A DNA stretch of 64,000 nucleotides from Hyposmocoma kahamanoa (lineage: Eukaryota; Arthropoda; Insecta; Lepidoptera; Cosmopterigidae), in NCBI RefSeq assembly GCF_003589595.1, contig NW_020654878.1, forward strand, positions 834,216-898,215. The letters run 5' to 3'. Under the pieces are notes generated by a model. It did not search any database. It saw only the letters and a list, made by a program, of their open reading frames with translations, and was not told where the DNA came from. Made by a program: the position numbers and the translations under genes. Below, one piece after another: positions 11,066 to 21,964 of this stretch (position 1 is its first letter; every line of letters begins with the position of its first letter).

Positions 11066-11800
11066 GCGTTCTGGTTTTGAAGGGTGCTGGTAAAACTGGA
11101 TCACATGGAAGTTTGTTATAATTATTAATACAAAGATCGAACACTCAGAAAAAATTCCTTCGATCCTCTCGGATTCGAACCGACGCGACGTCTTCTTACA
11201 TACTGTGCCCAACGCTATACCAACTAAGCCACGGAACGAACCAACAGACCTCACGAATTTTGCTATGTGCTTGCGTCGTGTCTTTGTATTTTGTTTTTCA
11301 ACGACTTTTTAGTCGTTGCGCCATCTATGAGAAAACAAACAAACTAGCAAACAAACATATATATATATAACAAACTAGTGGAGTAATTTCACAAAAAATA
11401 ATTGAATATCAATTCAATAAAAATTTAATTAATACAGTGAATAGCGACATCTCTCGCCAGGACTGGTAGCTGTAAAGGTACTAACTGGGTGATAAATCTT
11501 TCATAGATTTCTCATATGACGATTGATGACGATTTCTCATATGGCGCTACGACTAGAAATTTTTTCTGAGTGTTCGATCTTTGTATTTATAATTATAACA
11601 AACTAGTGGAGTAATTTCACAAAAAATAATTGAATGTCAATTCAATAAAAATTTAATTAACATGTGGAACTTGTTAATTTTATCTATGAAGGTGACGGGC
11701 GCATTGGCAGTGACCCTCAGAGCTTTGAGATGCACTGCTGATATGTGTAGACGTGTCGCTCATCACCAGGCGCACGACGTGTTAGTCTCGTTTCTTTGAA
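11066..11800 (+). mobile_element. R-A copy split by an R-C insertion
   Basis: The left piece, 11066-11107, ends at the CACATGG of R-A. The right piece starts at about 11662 with ACATGTGGAACTTG and continues GTGACGGGCGCATTGGC to CACCAGGCGCACGACG. The consensus between them is CACATGGGACTTG, so an R-C element (11108-11660) interrupted this copy. Confidence 0.7.
11108..11660. mobile_element. R-C composite (tRNA-headed, inverted then direct)
   Basis: The left half is minus strand: its complement has a GGTTCGAATCC B box near 11170 and a TGGCTTAGTTGG A box near 11225. From about 11376 the sequence switches to plus orientation with the AACAAACTAGTGGAGTAATT tail. It then runs through GCGACATCTCTCGCCAG and repeats the tail a second time at 11575-11660. 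The element thus carries both inverted and direct copies of its tail. Confidence 0.7.
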
Positions 11801-12660
11801 TCTTAATAAAGTGAAAGACAAAAGAGGTTTGCCTTCTTTATCCCGATTGGAATCCAATATGATTATATGTATGTACATATGTAGATTTACTCGGTCAAGG
11901 TCTAACCCAGAGCCGCACTTTGTGAGACTCTATTATTTATAAGCACTTCATCTTTGAACATCTTCCAGATGTTTATAATGATGGATGACATTCGTCAAAT
12001 CTGTAGTCACGTTTCTCTTCTTGATAATATCTCGTGTGTCATAATTAACAACTCAATTCTATAAGCAAATATAGTAATATCTTATCTAGGTGACATTTAT
12101 GCAACACCTTATCACATGACCAAATGATAATTAGTTTATTTGTAAAGGGTTCGACAATTTTCCGCTGAGAGTTTGCTTTGCAAATCATACATAAAACATG
12201 GATATGTTAGTACATTTGTTTAAAGAAAACAGGATCAGGAACCTATATAAAAACTCCGCAATTCGATGGTCCTCCATTTTAAAATGAGTTTTTGTTACAA
12301 ATTTGTTAAAGAACGTTATGTTCATGAAACGACTACTACCGTTGCGTTTTGGGGCTAAAAAAGTACTAGAAATGTATTAATGTTTTCTAGGACAGCACTT
12401 TGTCATTGCTCCCAAGTCAATTAAGTTTTTAATTGTGATATGCAATTTTTTCTATTGTCGTCTGGCGATAAACTAATGCCGGGTATTACAGACTGGTGTT
12501 GGTAACTGTTTACATAATGGTATTGCTGGCGAAGCTGCATATTGGTTTTGCAGGAGGCTGTCGCCTAAAACCATTAACGACCTTCTTTAGAATTGTATTA
12601 GATAGGTAATTGAGTTTTAACTACGGCGTGTTTCGTTAACACTTATTAATTGCACATATG
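11801..12660. other. No gene recognised
   Basis: AT-rich and unique-looking. No coding frame, splice-framed segment or labelled repeat was found. Confidence 0.45.
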
Positions 12661-12668
12661 TGGGATTT

Positions 12669-13660
12669 AAATTGAAATAATTCGCAGTTGATTTCTTATC
12701 GCGGTTAACTCACGGTTAACCCTGACGTAAATTTATTTAAAAGTAACTTTACTTATTAGCACGTAGGTACTAATATTGTTCGAATCAAAATCGACTCGCA
12801 GCCGATTTCGTTATCGTGGCTAACTCGCAGTTAACCCCGACGTAATTTTATTTTTAAAAAATCTTTACCTATTGTATAATATTAGTACGTAGGAACTAAT
12901 ATTGTTCAAATTAAAATCGATTCATAGTCGATTTCGTTATCGTGGTTAACTCGCAGTTAATCCCGACGTAATTTTATTTTAAAAATTCTTTACTTATTAC
13001 CACTTAGGAAGTGATATTGTACAAATTAAAATCGACTCGCAGTCTATTTCATTATCGTGGTTAACTCTCAGTTAACCCCGACGTAATTTTATTAAAAAAT
13101 TATTTGCTTATTAGCATGTAAGAACTAATATTGTTCAAATTAAAATCGACTCGCAGTCAATTTCATTATCGTGGTTAACTCGCAGTTAACCCCGACGAAA
13201 TTTTATATAAAAAATTCATTGCTTATTAGCATGTAAGAACTAATATTGTTCAAATTAAAATCGACTCGCAGTCGATTTCATTATCGTGGATAACTCGCAG
13301 TTAACCCCGACGAAATTTTATTTAAAAAATTCATTGCTTATTAGCATGTAAGAACTAATATTGTTCAAATTAAAATGGACTCGCAGTCGATTTCATTATA
13401 GTGGTTAACTCGCAGTTACATCCGACGTAGTTTAATTTAAAAAAATATACGTTACTTTTTAGCACGTAGGTACTAATACTGTTCAAATTAAAAACAACTC
13501 GCTGTCGATTTCATTATCGTGTTTAACTCGCGGTTAACTCCAAGGCAGTTTTATTATAAATCATGTAAAATGCACATATTAATATATCTATTCGGATTTT
13601 CATCCACACATGCTCGATTTGGTTATCGGGGATAACTCGCAGTTAACCCGATGTTTCATT
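12669..13660. repeat. ~115-bp tandem array, nine units, two palindromes per unit
   Basis: The landmark GGTTAACTCGCAGTTAACC, exact or with changes, starts at 12703, 12818, 12944, 13059, 13173, 13288, 13403, 13521 and 13630. Spacing is therefore about 115 bp (109-126). Each unit except the outermost also carries AAATCGACTCGCAGTCGATTT or a close variant ~35 bp upstream. Both motifs are inverted repeats around a CGC/TCGCA centre. Units 5-7 are the most alike, and divergence grows toward both ends, as expected when unequal exchange acts mainly in the middle. Confidence 0.9.
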
Positions 13661-13691
13661 AAATGTAGGTTAGATTCACACTTGCGATGTA

Positions 13692-13958
13692 TGAAAGCGA
13701 ACATTTATTATAATTGCGGAATTAGCAAGTAGCGCTATATGATAAAAATGTTATATAATGTAAATATTTTCATTTTTTATTTTCATTATTTATGAGCATA
13801 AGAAAAACTCTTACCTTGATCAATGTCCGACTCGTCCGATAATATTATGATCCTATAACGCCGACGACGTTTGGCTACATTTTTACAGTTACTTTTTACG
13901 TTTTTACAGTTAGTTTACATTTATAATCTACGATTTTTTCTAAGTTTGTTCGCTTTCA
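13692..13958. repeat. 267-bp segment bounded by a 12-bp perfect inverted repeat
   Basis: TGAAAGCGAACA at 13692-13703 pairs exactly with TGTTCGCTTTCA at 13947-13958. The similarity does not extend inward. It may be a small transposon or a chance pair. Confidence 0.45.
13815..13874 (-). CDS. Possible minus-strand exon, 60 nt
   Basis: On the minus strand an acceptor-like ...AATGTAG precedes 60 nt ending GATCAAG before GTAAGAG, a strong donor. Only one phase is open, and it reads KRRRRYRIIILSDESDIDQ, a basic-then-acidic string that looks coding. I cannot find a partner exon with a start codon, and the family is not recognised. Chance is a real alternative. Confidence 0.25.
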
Positions 13959-14712
13959 CATTTTAACGGAGCTGTGGAGGTGTGCTTGTTGCCACGCACG
14001 AAAAATTAATGAGGATAGAAAATGGCGGTTGATGCCTGGTAGGGAGTGTCAACGTCAAAACATTTTTTTTTCTCTAAAAACCGTGCGGTGTTGCCTAGCA
14101 AGTTAAGGAAACTACCTGGTTAAATATTGTATGGGAATGAAGGTAACAAAATGGTAAGGATCCATTCATCTGCAGGATAGATGTAGCTCCACAATGAGCC
14201 GTCTCGCGATTCCTATTGGAAGATGAGAACCGTACCTACAGGTTTGCACCGTCAATGCCAAACACTGAACAAAGCACCACTTACCTTGATCTGGTTGATG
14301 AAACTACAGCGACACCACGATGAGGATAATTTGATCCGCGGGGCACGGCTTTGAGTTATGGACAAGTTCACGATATGTCTGTTTAGCACCAAGTTTCACG
14401 GTCTCATGAGATTTTAGGTAATTTATGTATTTTAAAGAACACCGGTCATTTTTGCCTTGTTCGTGAAAGTGCTCGAAAGTAACGGCGTGCAGTGCTTACG
14501 CCCGCCAATAGGGGGCGCCCTCGTGAATGACGTATTTGACGTTGCAAACCGCGCTAATATTTAACGAAGAACTTACACGTTTATGAAAACCGTACAAATA
14601 TTATATCGAGAATGAAGCGACGAAATATAATTGACGACACCCGTCAATTGTTTCACTTCAAATCGACGAGTTAACTTGAGCTTTGCTATAATGGACGAGA
14701 ATTGAAAAATGA
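13959..14712. other. Gene-free; minus-strand donor-like site and CTCF-like motif
   Basis: At 14285 the minus strand reads GATCAAG then GTAAGTGG, the same seven bases that precede the donor at 13815. In the frame ending there an open stretch (VKLGAKQTYRELVHNSK) is cut by a stop 6 codons before the donor. A CTCF-like motif lies at 14505. Confidence 0.35.
14505..14518 (+). promoter_or_regulatory. CTCF-like motif
   Basis: CCAATAGGGGGCGC differs at one position from the vertebrate core CCASYAGRKGGCRS and contains the AGGGGGCGC core also bound by insect CTCF. It sits in a small GC-rich island in an AT-rich setting. Binding is not shown. Confidence 0.35.
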
Positions 14713-14930
14713 ATAACACACATACTCAAAATAGATCCGCACTAGGAAACCCTGTATCGCGGGTGCCATGGACACACACGTAGAGAACAACTAATTGCAC
14801 CCAAACTCTTAAGATAAATAAATGTAGGCCATACAAATATTTCCCCCGGCCCGGGAATCCAACCTGAGTACTCAGTGTGGCTGTCCGGCATGGTAACCGT
14901 TCAGCCACAGAGGCAGTTATACACATTTAA
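14713..14930 (-). mobile_element. R-D tRNA-derived SINE copy
   Basis: The complement starts with a tRNA-like head (A box TGGCTGAACGG, a changed B box GGTTGGATTCC) and continues GGGGGAAATATTTGTATGGC, TTGGGTGCAATTAG and CCATGGCACCCGCGATACAG. It is near full length. Confidence 0.8.
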
Positions 14931-15737
14931 TATCTAATTACCGATGAAATGTGATTCTATTTCTTTTGGAATTAGATGTTTTGCTGTTTTTCCCACACCC
15001 CGAATGGAACAGCCTCTCGTAGTTAGATATATTACCTTTATTATAATAAATACATAATATTTTTGGAATATACGGAGACGGACACACAGGTCCGTTGTTC
15101 GCGCTGTATTATTTCAGCTTTCTAATTTTGAAAGTTTCAATTTAAAAGTGATAAATAAGTCCAATTTTCCTAATGAGTTACCAGGGATGGATGGCCCTTA
15201 CTTCGTCTCTATTTCTGGTTGTATACTCGACGATTCGAACTGAGCAATAGTGCGGGCTCGCGGGAAAGAAAAAAGATGGCGGTTCACACATTTTTTGTCA
15301 GTCAAACGATGGTTCAATATTTATGTCCAATTATGAAATTGTTGTTTCTGTTTAACAACTCTGATATGTAGACACATCGAAGCTTCGATGTTAACAAACT
15401 TAGTTAATAAACTTAATTATGATTTAATAAACATCATTGTGTTAAATAACTAACATTAGGCCGTTAAACCTAGGACAACATTGCAAATACAAACCCAGTA
15501 AACAGTTTATCTAGGGAGCGTCGCTCGCTCTAGGACAAGGTCACATTACGAGGACGCGTGCGCGTGCGCAGGTCGTCGCGCTCTTATCACCACTCCTGCG
15601 CCGCTTTGCATAACATCTAAACACTATTACTCTTGTTATGTCTGTTATAAATTTCCTTTTTGATGTAGTAGGATTATTTCTTTCGTAATTATTTTGTTTT
15701 TTTATAAGACGTCACATGCGTTTTAGTTACGGTAAAA
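14931..15737. other. No gene recognised; CpG-rich patches
   Basis: 15240-15300 and 15510-15610 are unusually rich in CG dinucleotides (for example GACGCGTGCGCGTGCGCAGG). No TATA box or splice-framed exon could be tied to them. Confidence 0.4.
15260..15282 (+). promoter_or_regulatory. E2F-like and YY1/Pho-like motif pair
   Basis: GCGGGAAA at 15260-15267 fits the E2F consensus, and AAGATGGCGG at 15273-15282 fits the YY1/Pho consensus common at 5' ends of constitutive genes. The pairing is suggestive only. Confidence 0.25.
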
Positions 15738-16018
15738 TTCCTTGTGAAAGAGTTCACCCAGAGAAGTACTGCCACCTTACTCATTTCTGCCGCCAACCAG
15801 AAATGTGAGCATTACTACGTTCCGGTTTTGAAGAGTAAAGGTCCTGGTGAAATCACAGGCACATTGTCAACTTGTTTCAGGGTGCGGGCGCAGTGGCAGT
15901 ACCCCTCAGATCTTTATGATTTAAAGCGCTTAGTGGTACTGTAACTGTGGCAGTGAAGACATGTCGGTTACTACCACGCCCACGACTTGTTTGCCCCGAC
16001 ACTTGATATCATATAAAA
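15738..16018 (+). mobile_element. R-A copy, near full length
   Basis: From TCCTTGTGAAAGAGTTCACC to CACTTGATATCATATAAAAA. The internal hairpin has decayed (AATGTGAGCATTACT). Confidence 0.8.
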
Positions 16019-16182
16019 AAAGATGATGGAACTGATAAGTACATTGCACAAAAGTTCCTATGCACACGTAACTATTCTTACCAATGAAAAGCTTTGTGTT
16101 TTAAAATAATATATACAATTCTAAATACAGCTCTGTAATAAATCAAAGATCTCTTAATTTTGATCATTATTCTTGATAATCT

Positions 16183-16670
16183 CAGTACAGAGTACTGAAA
16201 AAACCGACCTCAAAAGTACGTGGAATTACATCTATTTACCAAGTTTTTTGATATCGGTTACCGGAAAGTGCGTAATCCCGGATTCATCCCCTAGTTCGCT
16301 ACTATACGGAACTTGATACAGAAGATAATAAAAATCGATTCTCACTACTCAAAGTACATTGAGAGAGAAAAACGCCTTGAATTAGAGAATAGCAAAATCA
16401 ACCATTAAAATAATTGCTCCTTATTATAAGATTTAGACGCTATTTATAAAAATGAATCTTCACGCGTGAACAGCCACTCTTAGAGGTGGATGATTGTCTT
16501 CAAAATTAAATGAGACCACTATGGAGGTACCCTCTTTCCAACAAAAAAAGAATCATGAAAATCGGTGCACAAATACCGGAGTTATCGCATAACATGCATA
16601 CCAAAAAATACATACAGTCGAATTGAAAACCTCCTCCTTTTTTTGAAGTCGGTTAAAAAGTGACGACATA
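16183..16670 (-). mobile_element. R-B element with ~170-bp internal insert
   Basis: Starts AAAACCGACCTCAAAAGTACG and ends TTTTTTGAAGTCGGTTAAAA, the two imperfect termini. The conserved block CCCCTAGTTTGCCACCCTTAG is broken after CCCCTAGTTCGC. Unrelated sequence fills 16305-16470 before the block resumes as CCACTCTTAGAGGTGG. Confidence 0.75.
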
Positions 16671-16909
16671 TTTGCCAACAACGTTATTTAACTTTTCTAC
16701 GAGAGAAATCACCCTTCAAAGTTTTGACGAAGTGTAGCGAAGCCTGTCAAGTGGCACCAGAATAGAGTGAACTTTGAACCGACCTTCGAGCTTCGGGGCA
16801 AACTATGGACTTGTGATCAAAGTCCAATATCAGGGCTGGGAAATGAAAATATTAAACTTTGAAAAAATCTTCAAATGTTGTGTATTCGTTATAAACTCGT
16901 TATACATTA

Positions 16910-17335
16910 TTTCCAGTCATAGTCAAAGTCAAAGATTAGTTATTCCATAGGTAAAATAAATTTACACTTGAAAACGTCACATTTAAGCTGCTGCTCGTTC
17001 ACTACGCTGACCTCCCAGAGAAGAACGAGCAAGAAACTCTAGGGATTGCTCTTTTCAAATAAACTTAAATGCTATGGAATACACTTTGAATCAAATTTGT
17101 GTGGATTCTGGAGCAGTGTCGTCTTTCCATATAACTTTACCTAACACGTAGTCTTCAATTTTGTAATATGATTTTTCGATCAAAATATTTTTAATGCAGT
17201 TTTTAAACTTAGGAAATGATAAACTTAATATACGCTCCGGAATGTTATTGTAAAAACGTATACAGTTCCCCATAACAGAGTTGTTTACCTTGGTTAAACG
17301 AAATCGTGGTACCATGAGTTTGGACTTGGCTCTAA
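16910..17335 (-). pseudogene. LINE-L 3' end: last ~70 codons and 3' UTR
   Basis: The minus frame reads VPRFRLTKVNNSVMGNC, IRFYNNIPERIL and ILIEKSYYKIEDYVLG, ending in WKDD and a short tail. This is the C-terminus typical of a jockey-like ORF2 and the same family as 4035-4985. The 3' UTR ends in TTTGACTTTGACTATGACT repeats at about 16918-16936. The frame starts at a chance ATG (17315); upstream ORF2 is missing through 5' truncation. Confidence 0.75.
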
Positions 17336-17369
17336 GGTTAATATTATGGATATCTTCTTTCTTATCAGT

Positions 17370-17492
17370 AGAGCTCCTTGTGAAAGAATTTGTCCTGGCA
17401 CTGCTACCTTACCTATTTCTGCCGCCTTCGGTAATGTGAGTATTATACTGCGTTCCGGTTTTGAAGGGTAAGGGTGCTGGTAAAATTACTTA
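17370..17492 (+). mobile_element. R-A fragment
   Basis: GTAGAGCTCCTTGTGAAAG through CCGGTTTTGAAGGGTAAGG and TGCTGGTAAAATTAC. The right two thirds are missing. Confidence 0.75.
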
Positions 17493-17940
17493 TATTCCTT
17501 ACCTACTTTTAATTTTTATTATTTTTTTTAACATTTCTTATTTTTACCTTTTTGTGAACAGTACAAGTGTTTATTTATGTATCGTTAGCCATGAATATTT
17601 TTCTATTCTATTCTTCTATGATTGTTTTCTAAAAAAGCGTTCAGTTTATTGGTACACTGGTTATGGTTCTGTACCCAATTTTTTAAATCGAACTAACTTT
17701 TTGATTTGTGACAAAAACGTAATAAAAAAATCTTGATTATATTCTGTACCAAGTAATAAAATGAGTACTTACCGCATCTTTTTAATTGGCTAAATGTTGG
17801 TGAAACACGTAAGTTTTCTTGCAATTTAAACTATTATAACTAACAATTTTTCTATAGAGAAATTTTTGGTGCGGACCATATACCTGATTTCAGACTAATC
17901 TCAAAAAATCTCTCCGTGGCGCTATCCAGAATACCTAGAC
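17493..17940. other. No gene; T-rich
   Basis: The long frame starting in the R-A fragment runs on through T-rich DNA with no conserved motif. I read it as spurious. Confidence 0.45.
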
Positions 17941-17941
17941 T

Positions 17942-18060
17942 AGAATTATTTAGAAAAGTTCATTTCCTTTTTTGATCCCACCAGGAGTCGAACACTGAAA
18001 CTCCTCAGCCAGAATCCACAGTCGTCACCGAGGTCATCAAAGTAAAATTATGTATTTCAT
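17942..18060 (-). mobile_element. R-E SINE fragment
   Basis: The complement contains GTTCGACTCCTGGTGGGATC followed by AATGAACTTTTCTAAATAAT, the R-E head and first body block. Confidence 0.5.
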
Positions 18061-18364
18061 CAATTATTCAAACCGATGTCAACCCTACCGAGAGGAAAGA
18101 AAACTCTCCAATGAAGCCGCTTAAACGCCGACACTGATTGGTCGCTCAATGGTCACACGACTGACACGTGGGTGCAATCACAACAAGGTTGTAACTTTCC
18201 TTTTGCCGTCGGTTTAACGAACAACCGTTTATATTTGAATAAATAAGAAGTAGACATAAAGACTTACAAAGTGAACATCAACTTTTTAAAGCCTTACTCA
18301 ATTTTTATGAAAAAAAAAAATGTAAATCAAACATAACACCTTTTTAGATTTTATGACAAAGCAG

Positions 18365-18612
18365 AAATGGCTGGAAAAAATTTTAACCGACTTCAAAAAA
18401 GGAAGAGATTCTAATCCGAATATATTTTTTTGTGTATGTTACGCGATACTCCGGCATTTCGATACCTCCAATGATCACTACACTAATTTAATTTTAGGAC
18501 ATGTTCGTGAATTTACATCCAATTGCCAAGTTTTATTAAAATTGGTTACCGGAAAGTGTCCGAAGCAGGATTCATCCCCCAGTTTGGTAGCTAACTAGGG
18601 GATGAATCCGAC
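18365..18612 (+). mobile_element. R-B element, rearranged
   Basis: Begins TTAACCGACTTCAAAAAAGG. Further in, the TTGGTTACCGGAAAGTG block is in the opposite orientation, so two R-B pieces are fused. The junction at 18571-18610 is an inverted repeat, GGATTCATCCCC/GGGGATGAATCC. Confidence 0.65.
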
Positions 18613-18648
18613 AACGTTATGGCAACAGTCACTGGTGAAATTTTTGTA

Positions 18649-18706
18649 TTTGTTCGATCTTTGTGACAATAATAATAATAATAATAACAAACTAGTGGAA
18701 GATTTT
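18649..18706 (+). mobile_element. R-C tail fragment with (AAT)n
   Basis: TTGTTCGATCTTTGTGACAA followed by an AAT run and AACAAACTAGTGGA. This is the R-C tail with an expanded trinucleotide. Confidence 0.6.
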
Positions 18707-18711
18707 CGTCG

Positions 18712-18912
18712 CAATCAGTACAGGGTACTAAAAAACCGACCTCAAAATTCATCCCCTAGTATGCCACCCTTAGGGGTTGAATATTTTCTTAAAGTTTAAA
18801 TGAAACCACTATCGAGGTATCTTCTTTCTAACAAAAAAAGAATTATCAAAATCGGTTCACAATAGCCGGAGTTATCGCGTAATATACCTACATACAAAAA
18901 AAATAAAAACGA
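18712..18912 (-). mobile_element. R-B element, truncated
   Basis: Begins TCAGTACAGGGTACTAAAAA then ACCGACCTCAAAATTCATCC. It ends in the GTTATCGCGTAATATACC block without its right terminus. Confidence 0.7.
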
Positions 18913-19414
18913 TTTTTTTTTTTTTCATTTTTTGTTTAATTTAAGTTTTTAGGAGTTTACCAGCGTTCCGCTAAATGTGCCTTTAAGCGTATTTTACACA
19001 ATCTAACCTTCACTAGTAGCAAAGTATTCTACTTTCATTTTTGTTACAAACATGTCACATACACATTCCAAAACAATATTTACAAAAAAAATCGTGTTGA
19101 GTATTTCAGTTAAACAACAAGTCGATGCTGATTAACATAAAAGGAATTGCGTTTCTTACCAATATCATCTAGATGATTAGTAATAATGGTGGAACACGGT
19201 TATCTCCACGATGATGGCTCCTGAGCTTGATTGATTAGTGATTACATATTTAAACTAAAGATTAGATAGAAGAAGGTCGGCCGACATTGCTACAGAATGA
19301 TTGTTTTGCAAAAAACAAAACTATTTTATTATTATAAATTAAAAGTACTTTATAGTAAGTTTTTACTTACTATAATGTAAAATTAAAAGATGTAGGAAAA
19401 AATATATCATCTTT

Positions 19415-19622
19415 AACCAATTTTAAAAAAGGAGGAGATTCCATTTTCATTTTTTTGTTTGTGTTACGCTATTACTCCTGCATTTGTGAACCGGTTTTGA
19501 TGATACTTTTTTATTAGAAAGAGGGTATCTCAAAAAATTCCACCTCTAATGGTAGCAAACTAAGGGATGAACCCGGTTTCGCGCATTTCCAGAAACGATT
19601 GTTAACTTTTTAGTTTCAGTTT
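19415..19622 (+). mobile_element. R-B element, decayed
   Basis: AACCAATTTTAAAAAAGGAG, then TGAACCGGTTTTGATGATAC, then CAAACTAAGGGATGAACCCG and TTTCGCGCATTTCC in consensus order. Confidence 0.7.
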
Positions 19623-20580
19623 GTATGTAAGCAACGTTTGAAATCGGTTTTTTTTTTATAATAAAAAAATATAAATTATCAACTCTAAATTCAACACGAA
19701 AACGAGTCTTACCTTCAATGCATCCAACATACAAAGTAGTCTACTGTCTTAAATGTTGCTTTGATTACCGACTTCACAAAAGTGGACTAGGTACTACCGA
19801 TGACTCAGCAAGATCAGACGAAATGTCCATGCAGAATTTATTAGTAACAACAACAAACAAACAAGGATGGTCAAAAAAAAACGGAAAAAAGCTTTAAATT
19901 TCGTATTTCACAGTTTATTTATTTATGAAAATACAGGTTACATATGTAGATGTTGCAAGCTAAACATTAGATATAAAAAACAAATTGAAGGCATACGGAT
20001 CTAACAAATCAATCAACAATTTAAAAGCGGTTATAGGGAATTTTATTTTGACTAATATGGATGTACAATGAAGTTATATTGCTTGAAAACTTAAAGAGTT
20101 ATACATTGACTTACAAATAAATGGACGACGGGTCTAATAGAAAAACCACGAAAAAAATGCCCCAAGTCAACCTATTTAAACGTAGTGACATGTAAAGGAA
20201 TATGAAAAAGCTAAAACGTTGAATTTAAATTGTAAAGTCATCGCAGTACTGTCTAATTTTGCTTGCTTCGCTGTCAGTCGAACAAACGAAGACTAAAGCG
20301 TCAATGACGCTCTGTATACGATTTTAACGCCCTATAAGTTCGGACACTTTTTAGCGCGGACCCGACGTCCATATAATTGTAAGTCAATGGAGTTATAACA
20401 AAAATGTGAACTACAACGTCATCTGCATTTACAAAATAATTTGCGTTTTGTAGTTTTATGACAATAAACACTTTGTTATAGGACCTAAATACCTCTATCG
20501 GCTCTTCGCCAAAAAAAATTTTTTTTTCGAGTGTACCTAGGCCGAAACACAAACTTTAGTAAAAATTATATATTTTTTAG
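19623..20580. other. No gene recognised
   Basis: Contains a minus frame at 20301-20552 with no family resemblance, and AT-rich DNA. Nothing supports transcription. Confidence 0.4.
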
Positions 20581-20956
20581 ATACCAAGTGACTTGATGAA
20601 CAAGTCGTGTGCTTGGTGATAAACGACACGCCTGTTTATAGCAGATCTGAGGGGGCACTACCACTGCGCCCGTCACCCTGTGACATGAGTTGAAAACTCA
20701 AAAAAAAGTCAAAAACAAGAAAATAAAATTATATGTCTAGATTATTTCTCTCATGAGTTTGGGTATAATTGGAGGTGGTCTATGTGTGTGTCTATGACAC
20801 CCGCGCCACAGGAGTATGTACGTTACAAAAAATATTATTCTCACCCTTACCCTTACAAACCGCAACGCAATAATTCTCTCCTCACTGCTTGGAGGCAGAA
20901 TTAGGTAAGATGGCAGCACTTCCCTGGACGAACTCTTTCACAAGGAGATTTACTGT
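20581..20956 (-). mobile_element. R-A copy interrupted by an R-D fragment
   Basis: The left part (CCAAGTGACTTGATGAACAA to GTCACCCTGTGACATGAG) and the right part (CACCCTTACCCTTACAAACC to TCTTTCACAAGGAGATTTAC) belong to one minus-strand R-A. Between them 20742-20818 is an R-D body fragment (TTGGGTATAATTGG, TCTATGACACCCGCGCC). Confidence 0.7.
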
Positions 20957-21964
20957 CACTAGAGTAATTCACCCTGTATTACGTAAATCAATTTACAAAT
21001 AATAAGCCACACCTTAAAGCCTATTTTTTGTCGAAAAACTTATTTCCAGATATTACCTCGATACGTGAATCACGTTCCACTGATAATGTGTTAACAATAA
21101 GCATTTCTGTAAATCGAATGACGATTATTACCATAGCATTACAATTAGTAATAACAACATCATTTTATTTCAAATTAGGAAAGTACCTATAGTACGAGAT
21201 AACGGGGACACGATACACGCTACTTGGCAGGCCCAATGCCCAAAGTCAAAATCAAGACATCGATGACTGGAGAATACTTGAGTTCAGTCCGTCGTAGGCT
21301 GCGGTTCAACCAGAAATGTGCGAGATAGCTAGGCGGTGTGCGAGGAAGAAGTCCACCAATAAGATTACTTCATTTTCCTAGCATCGCTTAGCGCAGCTCT
21401 GGTGGAAAAGAGCTAGCGGAACTAAGTATTTGTACATACAAAAAAGCGAGAGATGTGTGCGAGGGATGCGAGTGAGGAGTGTGTGAGAAGGAATACGTGT
21501 GAGGTGCGAGAGATTTGTGAAAATAGTATAGGAAACTAAAGCTACTGGGCCGTCGCTTCACAGCCGAAAAGAATCCGCTACTCATCCTCACACCGCCCAG
21601 CTGCCTCGTACATCTCTGGCAGAACCACAAGCCTTAACGTTGTTGTAATTCGCACCTTTAGCGTAATCAGGCCATATCTACAAAACTACAACTTTTCAAG
21701 AGACAATTTTAAAAATCCTACAAACAAAATTAGTCGTTAACTTCGATTCAATCGATTTGTGTGCTTAAATAGGAGATTTATACAAATTCATATATACATA
21801 TGTAATACTTGTTGTTTTTATGATTTTTATGTAATAAAAGCACTTTTGCTGTACACGTGGCTATATTATATCAAGACATTTGAATTTGTCTATCTACTAC
21901 TGATTGTGAACAAGTCGTATGCTCATAATATTTTATTTAAATTTGGGGTACTTACACAGCAGCA
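20957..21964. other. No gene; purine-rich G/A/T tract
   Basis: 21436-21530 is a run of GAG, GTG and GCGAG words. No coding signature was found on either strand. Confidence 0.4.

Noticed and set aside
12669..13660. CRISPR-like array
   Set aside because: Units are ~115 bp, repeats and spacers are both conserved, and the setting is eukaryotic; it is a satellite-type array.
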